In this document: in pieces, positions 45,732 through 54,842 of the stretch
Numbering within the stretch: position 1 is the first letter of the stretch
Layout of the letters: every line of letters starts with the position of its first letter
Assembly (NCBI GenBank): GCA_023301025.1
Contig: JALZUR010000015.1
Coordinates: 1-64,000 of the forward strand
Source: Bdellovibrionales bacterium
Lineage (GTDB): Bacteria > Bdellovibrionota > Bdellovibrionia > Bdellovibrionales > UBA1609
DNA: 64,000 nucleotides
Reading direction: 5' to 3'
Position numbers and translations under genes: made by a program
Notes under the pieces: generated by a model
What the model saw: the letters and a program-made list of their open reading frames with translations, nothing else
The model's database searches: none
What the model was told of the DNA's origin: nothing

Positions 45732-46235
45732 ATGCGATCTAAAAACACAACGCTTGATATTATTTTTATCGTCATTTTTTCTATACTTGTTTTCTTTGGC
45801 GCTCTATTTATTTTTTTAGAAATAAAAGATCCATCTAATAAAAAAAAGGTTTCTGTTAGAAGCTTAGAGCGTGTCATGAATAAAAAAGTAAATAAAAGAA
45901 TTAGAAGTCTTGAAGGTAAGAAGGTTTTTTTTAAGAATAAAATTAGAAATGGTACTGATGTAGAGAATATGGAAAATGAAGGTGCTGTTAGTGCTGAATC
46001 ACAAAAAGATAACAGCTTTCAAATTTTTAAAAAAGATGAAGATTTTAATAAGGATCAAGGTGCTAAATCTGTGTTTGATGGTGTTTTAGAAGAAGCAAAT
46101 ATAGAAGCTCAGTCTTACCCTTCAAATGAATTAGAGTTTTATAAAAAAGAACTAATTGAAAGGGCTAGAGATGCTGGTTGGTATATCGAGTTAAACGATG
46201 ACCTTGAAGTGATAAAGCAAGAAAAAATAAACTAG
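45732..46235 (+). CDS. Hypothetical single-pass membrane protein
   Basis: A 167-residue protein with one N-terminal transmembrane helix (about 8-30, IIFIVIFSILVFFGALFIF), then a basic stretch (KKVNKRIRSLEGKKVFFKNK) and an acidic Ser/Asn-rich region. It ends in an amphipathic segment with ELIERARDAGWYIELNDDLEV. Nothing recognisable. It is 110 bases after the kinase and converges on the RadC-like gene with 2 bases between stops. Confidence 0.6.
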   Translation: MRSKNTTLDIIFIVIFSILVFFGALFIFLEIKDPSNKKKVSVRSLERVMNKKVNKRIRSLEGKKVFFKNKIRNGTDVENMENEGAVSAESQKDNSFQIFKKDEDFNKDQGAKSVFDGVLEEANIEAQSYPSNELEFYKKELIERARDAGWYIELNDDLEVIKQEKIN

Positions 46236-46237
46236 CT

Positions 46238-46651
46238 TTAAAAAGCAATATTTGAATCTTTAAATGAGTAGTATCTATTTTTCGATATAATAATGTGATC
46301 GATTAAATCTATTCTCATTAATTTCGAAGCTTTAAACAGATCACATGTTATTTCTATATCTTTTTTTGAAGGTTTTGGGCATTCACTTGGATGTGAGTGA
46401 TAAAGAATGTAGCTATGAGCGTTTTGTTTTATAAGTGATTGAAAGATATCTCTTGGATGAAAAGTGCATTCATTAAGTGTTCCAATAAAGTGCCTGTTTA
46501 AGAATAGCGGTTTTTTCAGCGTGTTCAAAGATAGAGTCCACACCTCTTCTTTTTTATAAGAGATTGTATCTTTGATTAAAGAAAAGGCTATCTTACTTGA
46601 TGTGACTGACTTGTTTAGTTTGTGCATTTGCAAATTTAAATGCAAATGCAT
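46238..46651 (-). CDS. Stand-alone RadC-type JAMM domain protein
   Basis: The 137-residue protein consists of the C-terminal MPN/JAMM part of RadC: Glu61 in LNECTFHP and HSHPSECPKPSKKD (His85, His87, Asp98) give the full zinc site, followed by LIDHIIISKNRYYSF. The N-terminal helix-hairpin-helix of ordinary RadC (about 220 residues) is missing. The role of RadC in repair is unproven. Its first 10 codons lie inside a perfect inverted repeat, so the true start may be ATG 46627, nine codons later. Confidence 0.78.
   Translation of the reverse strand: MHLHLNLQMHKLNKSVTSSKIAFSLIKDTISYKKEEVWTLSLNTLKKPLFLNRHFIGTLNECTFHPRDIFQSLIKQNAHSYILYHSHPSECPKPSKKDIEITCDLFKASKLMRIDLIDHIIISKNRYYSFKDSNIAF
46623..46650. 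repeat. 28-bp inverted repeat at the RadC-like start
   Basis: TGCATTTGCA and TGCAAATGCA are perfect 10-bp complements separated by 8 AT bases (46623-46632 and 46641-46650). The repeat spans the first codons of the RadC-like gene. It could be an operator or an RNA hairpin at the start site. Confidence 0.55.
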
Positions 46652-46675
46652 GTGCCTTAGGTAGGCTCGACAGAT

Positions 46676-47236
46676 TTAGTCTTGAGGTTCAAAATTTTTA
46701 TTATTCGGATTCGGCAGATTAGGAAGTATTTCCATGTACGGTTGAGTCTCACCATCAGTGAGAGTTTCAGTTTGCCCCATAAGCATAGCTGCTGAAGCAA
46801 CTCTTTTTTCTAAGGTCTGTCTGACCTCTTCAAAGGGAGTATCGCCTTTTTTACTTCCGCTAGAATTGGTAGGAAGATCAATTCTTTGTGGTTTTTGATT
46901 TTCATACTCTTCTAAAGGAAAAGCGCCTAATTTAGCTAAAAAAGCAGATATACTACTATTTTTGTGTTGAATGATTTCTCTAAGTGTCTTTAAAGGCGCA
47001 TACTGAGCTGACTTTTTTTCTGCTTCGAAGATGATTTGTGTTAAAGTAGCTGCTGTGATGTCGTTTTTTGATTTGTTATCAATAACAACAACATGTTCAT
47101 TTGAACGAACCATTTTGGCAATGTCATCTAAAGTGACGTAACAACTCTGTTGAGTGTCATAAAGCTTTCTATTTTGGTATCTTTTGACTATTTTCGGGCG
47201 CTGCTCGCTTTGATTAAGTTCGTCAGTGTGATTCAC
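46676..47236 (-). CDS. phaR: PhaR-like polyhydroxyalkanoate regulatory protein
   Basis: The 186-residue protein has the PHB accumulation regulator DNA-binding domain at about 15-75: RYQNRKLYDTQQSCYVTLDD is nearly the family signature, followed by DDIAKMVRSNEHVVVIDNKS. The middle part holds a second conserved region (about 75-110), and the tail is Pro/Asn-rich. PhaR binds PHB granules and represses phasin and synthase genes in other bacteria; here no pha biosynthesis genes are nearby. GTG start with AGGAGGG 7 bases upstream is clear. It may be a general carbon-storage regulator. Confidence 0.83.
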   Translation of the reverse strand: MNHTDELNQSEQRPKIVKRYQNRKLYDTQQSCYVTLDDIAKMVRSNEHVVVIDNKSKNDITAATLTQIIFEAEKKSAQYAPLKTLREIIQHKNSSISAFLAKLGAFPLEEYENQKPQRIDLPTNSSGSKKGDTPFEEVRQTLEKRVASAAMLMGQTETLTDGETQPYMEILPNLPNPNNKNFEPQD

Positions 47237-47298
47237 AAGTCGTCCCTCCTACATCTTTATGTGTCATTTTAGACAGAGTGTCATACACAATTAAGGGT

Positions 47299-47326
47299 AC
47301 AATATATGTATGTTGGCTAGTGTCAA
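47299..47326 (-). promoter_or_regulatory. Sigma-70 promoter of the PhaR-like gene
   Basis: Minus strand TTGACA (47326-47321) and TATTGT (47304-47299), 16 bases apart, give a perfect -35 and a 4/6 -10. The start would be near 47292, about 55 bases before the GTG. Confidence 0.5.
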
Positions 47327-47449
47327 GAATCTAGGCAAATAAATCTATTTAAGTTTTTTAAGCCCTTAAAAACCAGTCTAATGGAGGGTTTAAGGTATAA
47401 TCTGCTGAAATTGCCTATATATAAGGTTGTTTTTTACCGATATTAAAAG

Positions 47450-49279
47450 GTGAGATTCATACTAAAAACTGGTTTTTTGACGCTACTTTTAGCCGCTTTT
47501 GTGGCCTGTAGCACTGCCCCTAAAAAAAGTACTGGATCTGAATTTTTGGGCAAAAATCAAAAAAAAACTCCTCAAATGAGTCTTGATTTTGTGTATCTAA
47601 AAGCCCAACTACTAACCTATAGCGGTGATTTAGATGAGGCAAAAAAACTTTTACAGACATTTCTAAATCAAGAAAATACTATTACTGATAAAGCGAGTGA
47701 CTCTTCTGCACTTAAGATAATGCTTGGTCGGATATTAGTTCAACAAGAAGAACACTTTGAGGCTAGTAAAATTTATGCTGGTTTGTTAGATGAGCATCCA
47801 GAAAATAAGACAGCTCTATCAGAAGTGGCTAAATTTTATTACGGCATCAAAAACTTTGATGCAGCATTAGAACTATATCAAAAATTGATAGTACTAGAGC
47901 CAGAAAATGAAAATCATCTAATTTATGCTGGTCTTGTATTTTATGAAAAGAACAATACAACGAAAGCAAAAAAGTACTTCTATACAATAACTAAAAAATT
48001 TCCAAAATCTTCACACCTTGGTCATTACTATCTTGGTCATTTAAAGCGTGAAGAGGGAAAAGCTGAAGCTTCATTGTGGCATTATAAAAAATGTGAAGCT
48101 GTTGCTCCTATAAGTTTTAGTGCATGTCATTTGGATCACGCCGATCTTTTACAAATTTTAGGACAAGAAGAAAAGGCGTATAAGTTACTTGAAGGGTATA
48201 CAAAGAAAAATTCTGATTACAGCATTCTTGAAAAGATGGTTCAGTTTTCTATTGAAAAACAAAACTTAGATCAGGCTTTAGTAAATCTCTTTGAGCAAGA
48301 AAAACTTAAACCAAAAGATTTAGAATTAAAAAGAAGAATAGGACATGCTTTACTTATGCAAGAAAGTGTACCTGAGGCTTTATCTAGGTTTGAGTTTGTT
48401 TCACAAGATAAACTTTCAAAAAATGAAGATCATTTTAATGTCTTAAGAATTTATAAAAGTTTAAAAAAAGATATAGAATTAAAATCTTTTTTAAACACTT
48501 TGACTAAAAATAGAGATTTGAATAGTAATTTTTTTATTGATCAAAGATACTACTTAGACAAAACAGATATAAATTTTACATCTATGTGTAAAAGTGTAAA
48601 GAAAAGCAATCGCTCTCATTGTTATCATGCTTTAGGTCTTTTTAGTTTAAGAGATCAAACTTACAAAAAAGCTAAAATATTTTTTAATAAATCACTTAAA
48701 TATAACAGTAAGAATTTTGAGTCTTTGTATATGCTCGGAAGAGTTAAGATCGAGTTTATGAGCCAATCAGAAAGTGGCGAAAAATTAATGTTAAAAGCTC
48801 TAAAAATAAAACCAGAATACTCGCAAGCACTTAACTATTTGTCCTACAATTGGGCGAAAAGAGATGTAAATTTGGAAAAATCTTTTGAGTTTTCCCAACG
48901 TGCATTAATGCAAGAGCCATTGAATGGACACTTTTTAGATACATTTGGTTATGTACTTTATCGAATGAAAGAGTATGAGAATGCACTTGGAGTGCTTAAA
49001 AAAGCTTCAAAAATATCTCCTGAAAATGCAGAAATTTATGAACACATTGCAGACACCTATGTTGGCTTAAGCTTTCCAAATAAAGCCATAGCTTTTTATG
49101 AACTTGCCTCTGAACTTATATCAGGTAAGAATCTTGAAAGACTTGGGAGTAAAATTGCAGATGTTAAAAAAACCTATCCAGAACGTTTTAAAGAATCTCC
49201 ATATAAAACTACTATTGGCACTAGTGATGATATTAAGCGCCCAACTAGGATGCCAGCAGCTATCAAAAAGGGAAAGTAG
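47450..49279 (+). CDS. Large TPR lipoprotein
   Basis: The 609-residue protein has a lipoprotein signal (AAFVAC, Cys20) and about ten tetratricopeptide repeats through residue 590 (for example NAEIYEHIADTYVGLSFPNKA). Such proteins act as scaffolds for outer-membrane or secretion complexes. GTG is the start, but there is no good Shine-Dalgarno; a TTG at 47477 is an alternative. Its last 119 bases overlap the next gene in another frame. Its partner genes are not otherwise clear. No catalytic domain is seen. Confidence 0.75.
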   Translation: MRFILKTGFLTLLLAAFVACSTAPKKSTGSEFLGKNQKKTPQMSLDFVYLKAQLLTYSGDLDEAKKLLQTFLNQENTITDKASDSSALKIMLGRILVQQEEHFEASKIYAGLLDEHPENKTALSEVAKFYYGIKNFDAALELYQKLIVLEPENENHLIYAGLVFYEKNNTTKAKKYFYTITKKFPKSSHLGHYYLGHLKREEGKAEASLWHYKKCEAVAPISFSACHLDHADLLQILGQEEKAYKLLEGYTKKNSDYSILEKMVQFSIEKQNLDQALVNLFEQEKLKPKDLELKRRIGHALLMQESVPEALSRFEFVSQDKLSKNEDHFNVLRIYKSLKKDIELKSFLNTLTKNRDLNSNFFIDQRYYLDKTDINFTSMCKSVKKSNRSHCYHALGLFSLRDQTYKKAKIFFNKSLKYNSKNFESLYMLGRVKIEFMSQSESGEKLMLKALKIKPEYSQALNYLSYNWAKRDVNLEKSFEFSQRALMQEPLNGHFLDTFGYVLYRMKEYENALGVLKKASKISPENAEIYEHIADTYVGLSFPNKAIAFYELASELISGKNLERLGSKIADVKKTYPERFKESPYKTTIGTSDDIKRPTRMPAAIKKGK

Positions 49280-49796
49280 TGTGCAAAAGAATGGCCTTCA
49301 CTATTGGAGTGCAAAAATTGAGTTTATTAATAAATTAAAAAACAACAGGCAATCAGGTTTAGCTAAAATATATATTCAAGGTGAAGATCATTTAAGAATG
49401 GATATTATGGATCCTTTTGGATTTGTTAAAATTGGATCAGTAGTTGTTAATAAAAACCAAGCTAAGGTAAACTTTCTAAAGCAAACTCCCTACGAAGGTC
49501 CAGTCTATGATGAAATGCTTTCGGATATGCTTAAGGTAAATATTACTGTTAAAGACTTTTTTTCTCTTTTCACTCAAAATGATTTTTCTAAGAAAAATTG
49601 GAAATGTGATAAATCAAGCTCTGAAGCCCCACACTCTTGCACTCACCTAGACCAAGAGATAACTATATCTTGGTCTGGTTCTATGAAAAATGTTGGAGCT
49701 CTTTGTACTGTAAATCACAGTAGGGCTGATATTTCTTTAAAAGTAAAAGACTACAGACTGATAGAAGAAAAAAGAGATTCTCTTTTTAGCTTATAG
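49161..49796 (+). CDS. Lipoprotein, LolB- or DUF4292-like
   Basis: Translation from ATG 49161 gives 211 residues with a hydrophobic signal segment (LLLALVMILSAQLGC, likely lipidated Cys) and a mature part with alternating strands (LAKIYIQGEDHLRMDIMDPFGFVKIGSV). That strand-and-loop order recalls LolB/DUF4292 beta-sandwich proteins, which carry lipoproteins to the outer membrane. The track start at 49098 adds 21 residues that overlap more deeply with the TPR gene; 49161 is preferred, though a start within the helix (GTG or ATG near 49224) is also possible. Homology is a guess from pattern. Confidence 0.5.
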   Translation: MLKKPIQNVLKNLHIKLLLALVMILSAQLGCQQLSKRESSVQKNGLHYWSAKIEFINKLKNNRQSGLAKIYIQGEDHLRMDIMDPFGFVKIGSVVVNKNQAKVNFLKQTPYEGPVYDEMLSDMLKVNITVKDFFSLFTQNDFSKKNWKCDKSSSEAPHSCTHLDQEITISWSGSMKNVGALCTVNHSRADISLKVKDYRLIEEKRDSLFSL

Positions 49797-49971
49797 ACTC
49801 AAAAATTTTAAAAAATTAAGAATCTAAAGCTAAAGAAACCTTAACAAAAAAATAGATTTTCTTTTTTAAAAAAAGAAAAAGCTTATTTATAATATAAATA
49901 TTATTCATCCTTGAATATTTGTAATTTTATAAATTAGTAGAGACAATCTATTTAGTGGAGGTATTGGTCTT

Positions 49972-52059
49972 ATGAGTCAAAAAACAGAAAAATCGCTAAA
50001 TCTAAAATCAATTATTGATAAGGTAGACAAGGTTAGAGGTGAGAGTGATCTAAGCTGGAGTGGCACGTTTTCAGAATATTTAAATATTGTTAAAACCAAT
50101 CCATCAGTCACAAGAAATGCATATCAAAGACTTTATGATCTTATTATTGGCTACGGAACTTCTGAATACATAGACGTAAAAAAGCATGTTATTCACTATA
50201 ACTTTTTTGATGATGAAGAAAATGGTGGTAAGGATGCAGTTTTTGGACTTGATATACCTTTGATGAAGCTTGTTAATGTCTTAAAATCTGCGGCCTTAGG
50301 TTATGGCACAGAAAAAAGAGTTATCTTACTTCATGGCCCAGTGGGTTCTGCAAAATCTACAATTTGCAGGAGAATAAAAAAAGGGGTTGAAGGCTACTCA
50401 AAAACTGATGAAGGATGTTTATATACGTTTGATTGGATAGATCCAAAAGGAGAGCATGAAGACATCTTTGGTGAAGGAGTTAAAGTTTTTCCAACACCTA
50501 TGAATGAAGAGCCTCTTTTACTTATGCCTCTTGATTACAGAACAGCTTTACAAGATGAAATCAATAAAGGTGCTAAAGGTAATTTTAGAGTTAAAATTCA
50601 AGGTGATATTTGCCCAGCCTCTAGATTTATTTTTAGTAAACTTATGGAAAAGTATGATCGTAATTTAGAAAAAGTTTTAGAGCATATAAAAGTAAAGCGA
50701 CTCGTTTTAAGTGAAGCTGATAGAATTGGGATTGGAACATTTCAGCCAAAAGATGAAAAAAATCAAGACTCAACGGAACTTACAGGTGATATCAACTACA
50801 GAAAAATTGCACAGTATGGCTCAGACTCTGATCCAAGAGCCTTTAACTTTGATGGCGAGTTTAATGTGGCAAACAGAGGAATCATTGAGTTCGTAGAAGT
50901 TTTAAAATTAGATGTGGCTTTTTTGTATGACCTTTTAGGTGCCTCACAGGAACACGTTGTTAAACCTAAAAAGTTTGCTCAAACACATATTGATGAAGTC
51001 ATTATCGGTCACACGAATGAACCTGAGTACAAAAGACTTCAAGATAATGAGTTTATGGAAGCTCTAAGAGATAGAACTGTAAAGATTGATATTCCGTACA
51101 TCACAAAGCTAAAGTATGAAACAAACATCTATAAAAAAGATTTTAACAGTAGAGTTTTAAGAGGTGTAAGTATTGCGCCTCATACGATCGAAGTAGCAGC
51201 TATGTTTGCTGTACTTACGCGGTTAGAAAAGCCAAAAAAAGCAAATCTTACACGCGTGCAGAAGATGAAGCTATACGATGGAAAGAGTCTTCCAAATTAT
51301 ACAGAAGACAATATTAAAGAGTTAAGAAAAGAAACTATAAGAGAAGGCTTAGAAGGGATCAGTCCAAGATATATTCAAGATAAGATTTCAAATGCAATTA
51401 TACAGGCTCAGCAAGTGAACAAAGGTTCAGTTAATCCGTTTATGGTGATTAATGAATTAGAGTCAGGTTTAAAAAATCACTCTTTAATTTCTAATGAAGA
51501 TTTAAAAGCAGATTATAGAGAACTTCTTGGTGTAGTAAAGCAAGAGTATGAAGAGATTATAAAAGGTGAAGTGCAAAGAGCAATTAGTGCGGATCAAGCA
51601 GCTCTCTCTAGGCTTTGTGGAAATTATATAGATAACGTTAAAGCATATACACAAAGAGAAAAAGTTAGAAATCAATTTACTGGTCAAGATGAAAATCCTG
51701 ATGAAAGGTTAATGCGCTCAATAGAAGAAAAAATTGATATTCCAGAATCTAGAAAAGATGATTTTAGACGTGAGATTATGAACTACATTGGTGCACTGTC
51801 GTTAGAAGGTAAAAACTTTGATTACAAAACTAATGAACGTCTTCATAAAGCATTAGAGTTAAAACTTTTTGAAGATCAAAAGGACAGTATCAAATTAACA
51901 TCTCTTGTAACGTCAGCAACTGATAAAGATACGCAAGAGAAGATTAATATAGTTAAGACTAGATTGATTAAAGATTATGGATATGACGATGTGTCAGCAA
52001 CAGACGTTCTTCATTATGTAGCAAGTATATTTGCTCGAGGTGACGTAAAGGATCAATAG
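49972..52059 (+). CDS. prkA: PrkA-family serine protein kinase
   Basis: The 695-residue protein has the PrkA AAA domain with [11 protein letters not shown] (Walker A near 122), a long conserved central part ([29 protein letters not shown]) and the C-terminal kinase-like domain. In E. coli YeaG and in Bacillus PrkA act in stress and starvation or sporulation control. GGAGG lies 10 bases before the ATG. It leads an operon with yeaH and spoVR with gaps of 3 and 1 bases, the same trio known as yeaG-yeaH-ycgB. Confidence 0.95.
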   Translation: MSQKTEKSLNLKSIIDKVDKVRGESDLSWSGTFSEYLNIVKTNPSVTRNAYQRLYDLIIGYGTSEYIDVKKHVIHYNFFDDEENGGKDAVFGLDIPLMKLVNVLKSAALGYGTEKRVILLHGPVGSAKSTICRRIKKGVEGYSKTDEGCLYTFDWIDPKGEHEDIFGEGVKVFPTPMNEEPLLLMPLDYRTALQDEINKGAKGNFRVKIQGDICPASRFIFSKLMEKYDRNLEKVLEHIKVKRLVLSEADRIGIGTFQPKDEKNQDSTELTGDINYRKIAQYGSDSDPRAFNFDGEFNVANRGIIEFVEVLKLDVAFLYDLLGASQEHVVKPKKFAQTHIDEVIIGHTNEPEYKRLQDNEFMEALRDRTVKIDIPYITKLKYETNIYKKDFNSRVLRGVSIAPHTIEVAAMFAVLTRLEKPKKANLTRVQKMKLYDGKSLPNYTEDNIKELRKETIREGLEGISPRYIQDKISNAIIQAQQVNKGSVNPFMVINELESGLKNHSLISNEDLKADYRELLGVVKQEYEEIIKGEVQRAISADQAALSRLCGNYIDNVKAYTQREKVRNQFTGQDENPDERLMRSIEEKIDIPESRKDDFRREIMNYIGALSLEGKNFDYKTNERLHKALELKLFEDQKDSIKLTSLVTSATDKDTQEKINIVKTRLIKDYGYDDVSATDVLHYVASIFARGDVKDQ

Positions 52060-52062
52060 ATC

Positions 52063-53148
52063 ATGAGTATTCTTGAAAATCATAAACGTTTTAAAGATAT
52101 AGTTAAGGGTAGAATCAGGGAAGATTTTAAAAAATTTGTCACACAAGATGAGATGATTGGTAAGTCTGAAAATGACTATGTTAAAATTCCTGTAAGCCGG
52201 ATTAAGCTTCCAAAATTTATTTATGGAGCTAAGAATCAAGGTGGTGTCGGTCAGGGTGAAGGCCAAGAAGGAAAAGAAGTTCCTTCTAAAGGTCAAAAAG
52301 CTGGCAATAGCCCTGGAGAACATCAAGTAGAAGTTGAAGTAGAAATTGATGAGCTTGCAGAAATTTTAGGAAAAGAACTTGAACTTCCTAGAATTGAACC
52401 AAAAGGAAAAAAGTTAGTATCTTCTGAGGACAAACGCTACACAAATATTTCTGATGTGGGGCCTTCAGGTCTAAGGCATTTTAAAAAAACGTATAAGGAA
52501 GCACTCAAAAGATCGATTGCCTCAGGTACGTACAATGCAAAAGATCCTATGATTGTTCCTATTAAAAAAGACTTTCGCTACAAAGCTTCAAAGCCAGTTT
52601 CAAAGCCAACAGCAAATGCGGTTGTGATTTATATAATGGATGTTTCTGGTTCTATGGGTGAGGAACAAAAAAAAATTGTTCGTATGGAAAGTTTTTGGAT
52701 AAATACGTGGTTAAAATTTAATTATAAAGGATTAGACACCCGATTTATAATTCACGATGCTTCTGCAAAGGAAGTAGATGAAGAAACTTTTTTTAGCACA
52801 AGTGAATCTGGTGGAACTTTAATATCTTCTGCTTATAAAAAAGCATTAGAGATAATTGATAAAGATTATCCTGTTAATGAGTGGAATATTTATATGTTTC
52901 ACTTTAGTGATGGGGATAACTGGAGCAGTGACGACACAAATCTTTGTAAAGATATTATAAAAAATGAATTTTTAAAAAAGATAAATCTTTTTGGCTATGG
53001 GCAAGTTGAAAGTAAGTACGGAAGCGGACAATTTATAAAAGATCTAAAAAAAGATTTTGAAGAGGAAGATGCAGTAGTTTGTAGCCCTATAAAAAGTAAA
53101 GATGAAATTGTTAGATCAATTAAAGATTTTTTAGGTAAAGGGAGATAA
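52063..53148 (+). CDS. yeaH: YeaH/YhbH family protein (DUF444)
   Basis: The 361-residue protein has the DUF444 layout: N-terminal NDYVKIPVSRIKLPKF, an acidic Gly/Lys-rich linker (GQGEGQEGKEVPSKG), and a von Willebrand A-like domain with the MIDAS motif DVSGSMG near residue 192, then SESGGTLISSAYKKA and FSDGDNW. It is the standard partner of PrkA (YeaG) and SpoVR (YcgB), thought to bridge them. Tight spacing on both sides confirms the operon. Confidence 0.93.
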   Translation: MSILENHKRFKDIVKGRIREDFKKFVTQDEMIGKSENDYVKIPVSRIKLPKFIYGAKNQGGVGQGEGQEGKEVPSKGQKAGNSPGEHQVEVEVEIDELAEILGKELELPRIEPKGKKLVSSEDKRYTNISDVGPSGLRHFKKTYKEALKRSIASGTYNAKDPMIVPIKKDFRYKASKPVSKPTANAVVIYIMDVSGSMGEEQKKIVRMESFWINTWLKFNYKGLDTRFIIHDASAKEVDEETFFSTSESGGTLISSAYKKALEIIDKDYPVNEWNIYMFHFSDGDNWSSDDTNLCKDIIKNEFLKKINLFGYGQVESKYGSGQFIKDLKKDFEEEDAVVCSPIKSKDEIVRSIKDFLGKGR

Positions 53149-53149
53149 A

Positions 53150-54649
53150 ATGCTAAAACTGCCGCAAGAGTTAGTTGCTCAGCAAAAAAAGATTTCTAAA
53201 CTTGCTGCAAGTTTAGAGTTAGATTTTTATGACACAGTATTTGAAATGGTTACCTATAAAGAGATGAATCAAATTGCAGCCTTAGGTGGTTTTCCAGTGA
53301 GATATCCACATTGGAGATTTGGGATGGAGTATGATTCTATCTCTAAAAGTTACGAGTATGGTCTTTCTAAAATATATGAGCTAGTTATAAATAATGATCC
53401 TTGTTACGCTTATCTTTTAGAAGGAAATTCTTTTGTAGATCATAAATTAGTTATTGCTCATGTATATGGGCATTGCGATTTCTTTAAAAATAATAAATGG
53501 TTTTCAAAAACAAATAGAAAGATGATGGATCAAATGGCAAATCATGCCACACGTGTAAGGCGCTATATAGACTTACACGGTATTGAAAGAGTTGAGCGAT
53601 TTATTGACTGCTGTTTATCTTTAGAGAACTTAATAGACAGGCACAGTCCTTATGTTGATGAGCAAATTCAGATAGTCAGAAGTGAATCAGAAGAAAGTAA
53701 TGATAATGATAGAAAGAAAAATACAGATAAAGACTCTTCACCAAAAAGATATTTAGACTCTTATATAAAAAGTCTTGAAGTAAAAAATCCTGAGATTGAG
53801 AAGCCTATTGAGCTAACCAGAAAGACTCAGATTAACCCTGAAAAAGATGTACTTAAGTTTTTAATTCAAAATGCTCCATTAGAAGATTGGGAGCTTGATA
53901 TTATAAGTATAATTAGAAAAGAAGCGTATTACTTTGCTCCACAAGGTATGACTAAAATTATGAATGAGGGCTGGGCCTCTTATTGGCATGCTAAAATGAT
54001 GACTGAGCATATTTGTAATGACAACGAGATTATTGATTTCAGTGACACTCACAGTGGGACTATGGCTATGAAGCCTGATGGTTTTAACCCTTATAAAATT
54101 GGTATTGAGCTTATGCGAGATATTGAAATTAGGTGGAACAAGGGACAATTCGGGAAAGAGTGGAATGAGTGTGATAATTTAGATGCAAAAAAAAATTGGG
54201 ACAGAAAGCTTGATAAAGGTCGAGAAAAAATATTTGAAGTTAGGCGTGATTACAATGATGTGATGTTTATTGATCATTTTTTAACAGAAGAGTTTTGTGT
54301 TAAAAATAAATTTTTTGTATATCAGTTTAATAAAAAGACAAAAAAATTTGAAATTAATACTAGGGATTTTAAAGCTATTAAAAACAAACTTTTATTTCAG
54401 CTTACAAATTTTGGTCAACCAATTATACAAGTTGTAGATCATAACTTTGAAAATAGAGGAGAACTTTTGCTCACTCATCTATTTGAGGGTGTTGAACTTC
54501 AACCTGACTATATGAAGCAGACTATGACCCGTCTTTTTATGCTTTGGAAAAGACCTGTATGTTTAGCCACAGTCTTAGATAAAAGTCCTGCTCTTGTAAG
54601 TTACGATGGCACTGACTTTGTTCATAAAAATTTAGATCAAGCTGCTTGA
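53150..54649 (+). CDS. ycgB: SpoVR family protein
   Basis: The 499-residue protein has the SpoVR signature blocks FPVRYPHWRFGMEYD, YAYLLEGNSFVDHKLVIAHVYGH, NEGWASYWHAKMM and NPYKIGIELMRDIE. It is the third member of the PrkA-YeaH-SpoVR set. In B. subtilis SpoVR contributes to cortex formation; in other bacteria the set responds to starvation. GGGAG ataaa precedes the ATG. The stop codon is inside the terminator stem that ends the operon. Confidence 0.94.
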   Translation: MLKLPQELVAQQKKISKLAASLELDFYDTVFEMVTYKEMNQIAALGGFPVRYPHWRFGMEYDSISKSYEYGLSKIYELVINNDPCYAYLLEGNSFVDHKLVIAHVYGHCDFFKNNKWFSKTNRKMMDQMANHATRVRRYIDLHGIERVERFIDCCLSLENLIDRHSPYVDEQIQIVRSESEESNDNDRKKNTDKDSSPKRYLDSYIKSLEVKNPEIEKPIELTRKTQINPEKDVLKFLIQNAPLEDWELDIISIIRKEAYYFAPQGMTKIMNEGWASYWHAKMMTEHICNDNEIIDFSDTHSGTMAMKPDGFNPYKIGIELMRDIEIRWNKGQFGKEWNECDNLDAKKNWDRKLDKGREKIFEVRRDYNDVMFIDHFLTEEFCVKNKFFVYQFNKKTKKFEINTRDFKAIKNKLLFQLTNFGQPIIQVVDHNFENRGELLLTHLFEGVELQPDYMKQTMTRLFMLWKRPVCLATVLDKSPALVSYDGTDFVHKNLDQAA

Positions 54650-54660
54650 TCTAAATTTTT
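54626..54660 (+). terminator. Terminator overlapping the spoVR stop codon
   Basis: AAAAATTTAGATCAAGC and GCTTGATCTAAATTTTT are perfect 17-bp complements around a single T, with the TGA stop inside the 3' arm. The arm ends in a T run. It ends the prkA-yeaH-spoVR transcript. Confidence 0.82.
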
Positions 54661-54842
54661 AATTTTACTAGATACTCAATTCTACATATTTAACATTCCA
54701 ATAAATAAATCTCTAGCTTAATCATTCTGGACTAAAAGCCCAATCCATAGACTTTTGGTATGTTTTGATTTTTGAACCTTATAAACTTTTAGAATACTGT
54801 TTAAACTATTTTATGTTGATCATTGATTCGTGAGGTACGTTT

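Noticed and set aside
47396-47401. TATAAT upstream of the TPR lipoprotein gene as promoter
   Set aside because: No -35 hexamer at proper spacing and no extended -10; one good hexamer alone is expected by chance in AT-rich DNA.
49161-49796. Frameshift in the TPR lipoprotein joining it to the next frame
   Set aside because: The second frame has its own signal segment and Cys, and the first ends after complete TPR repeats; two genes are more likely.
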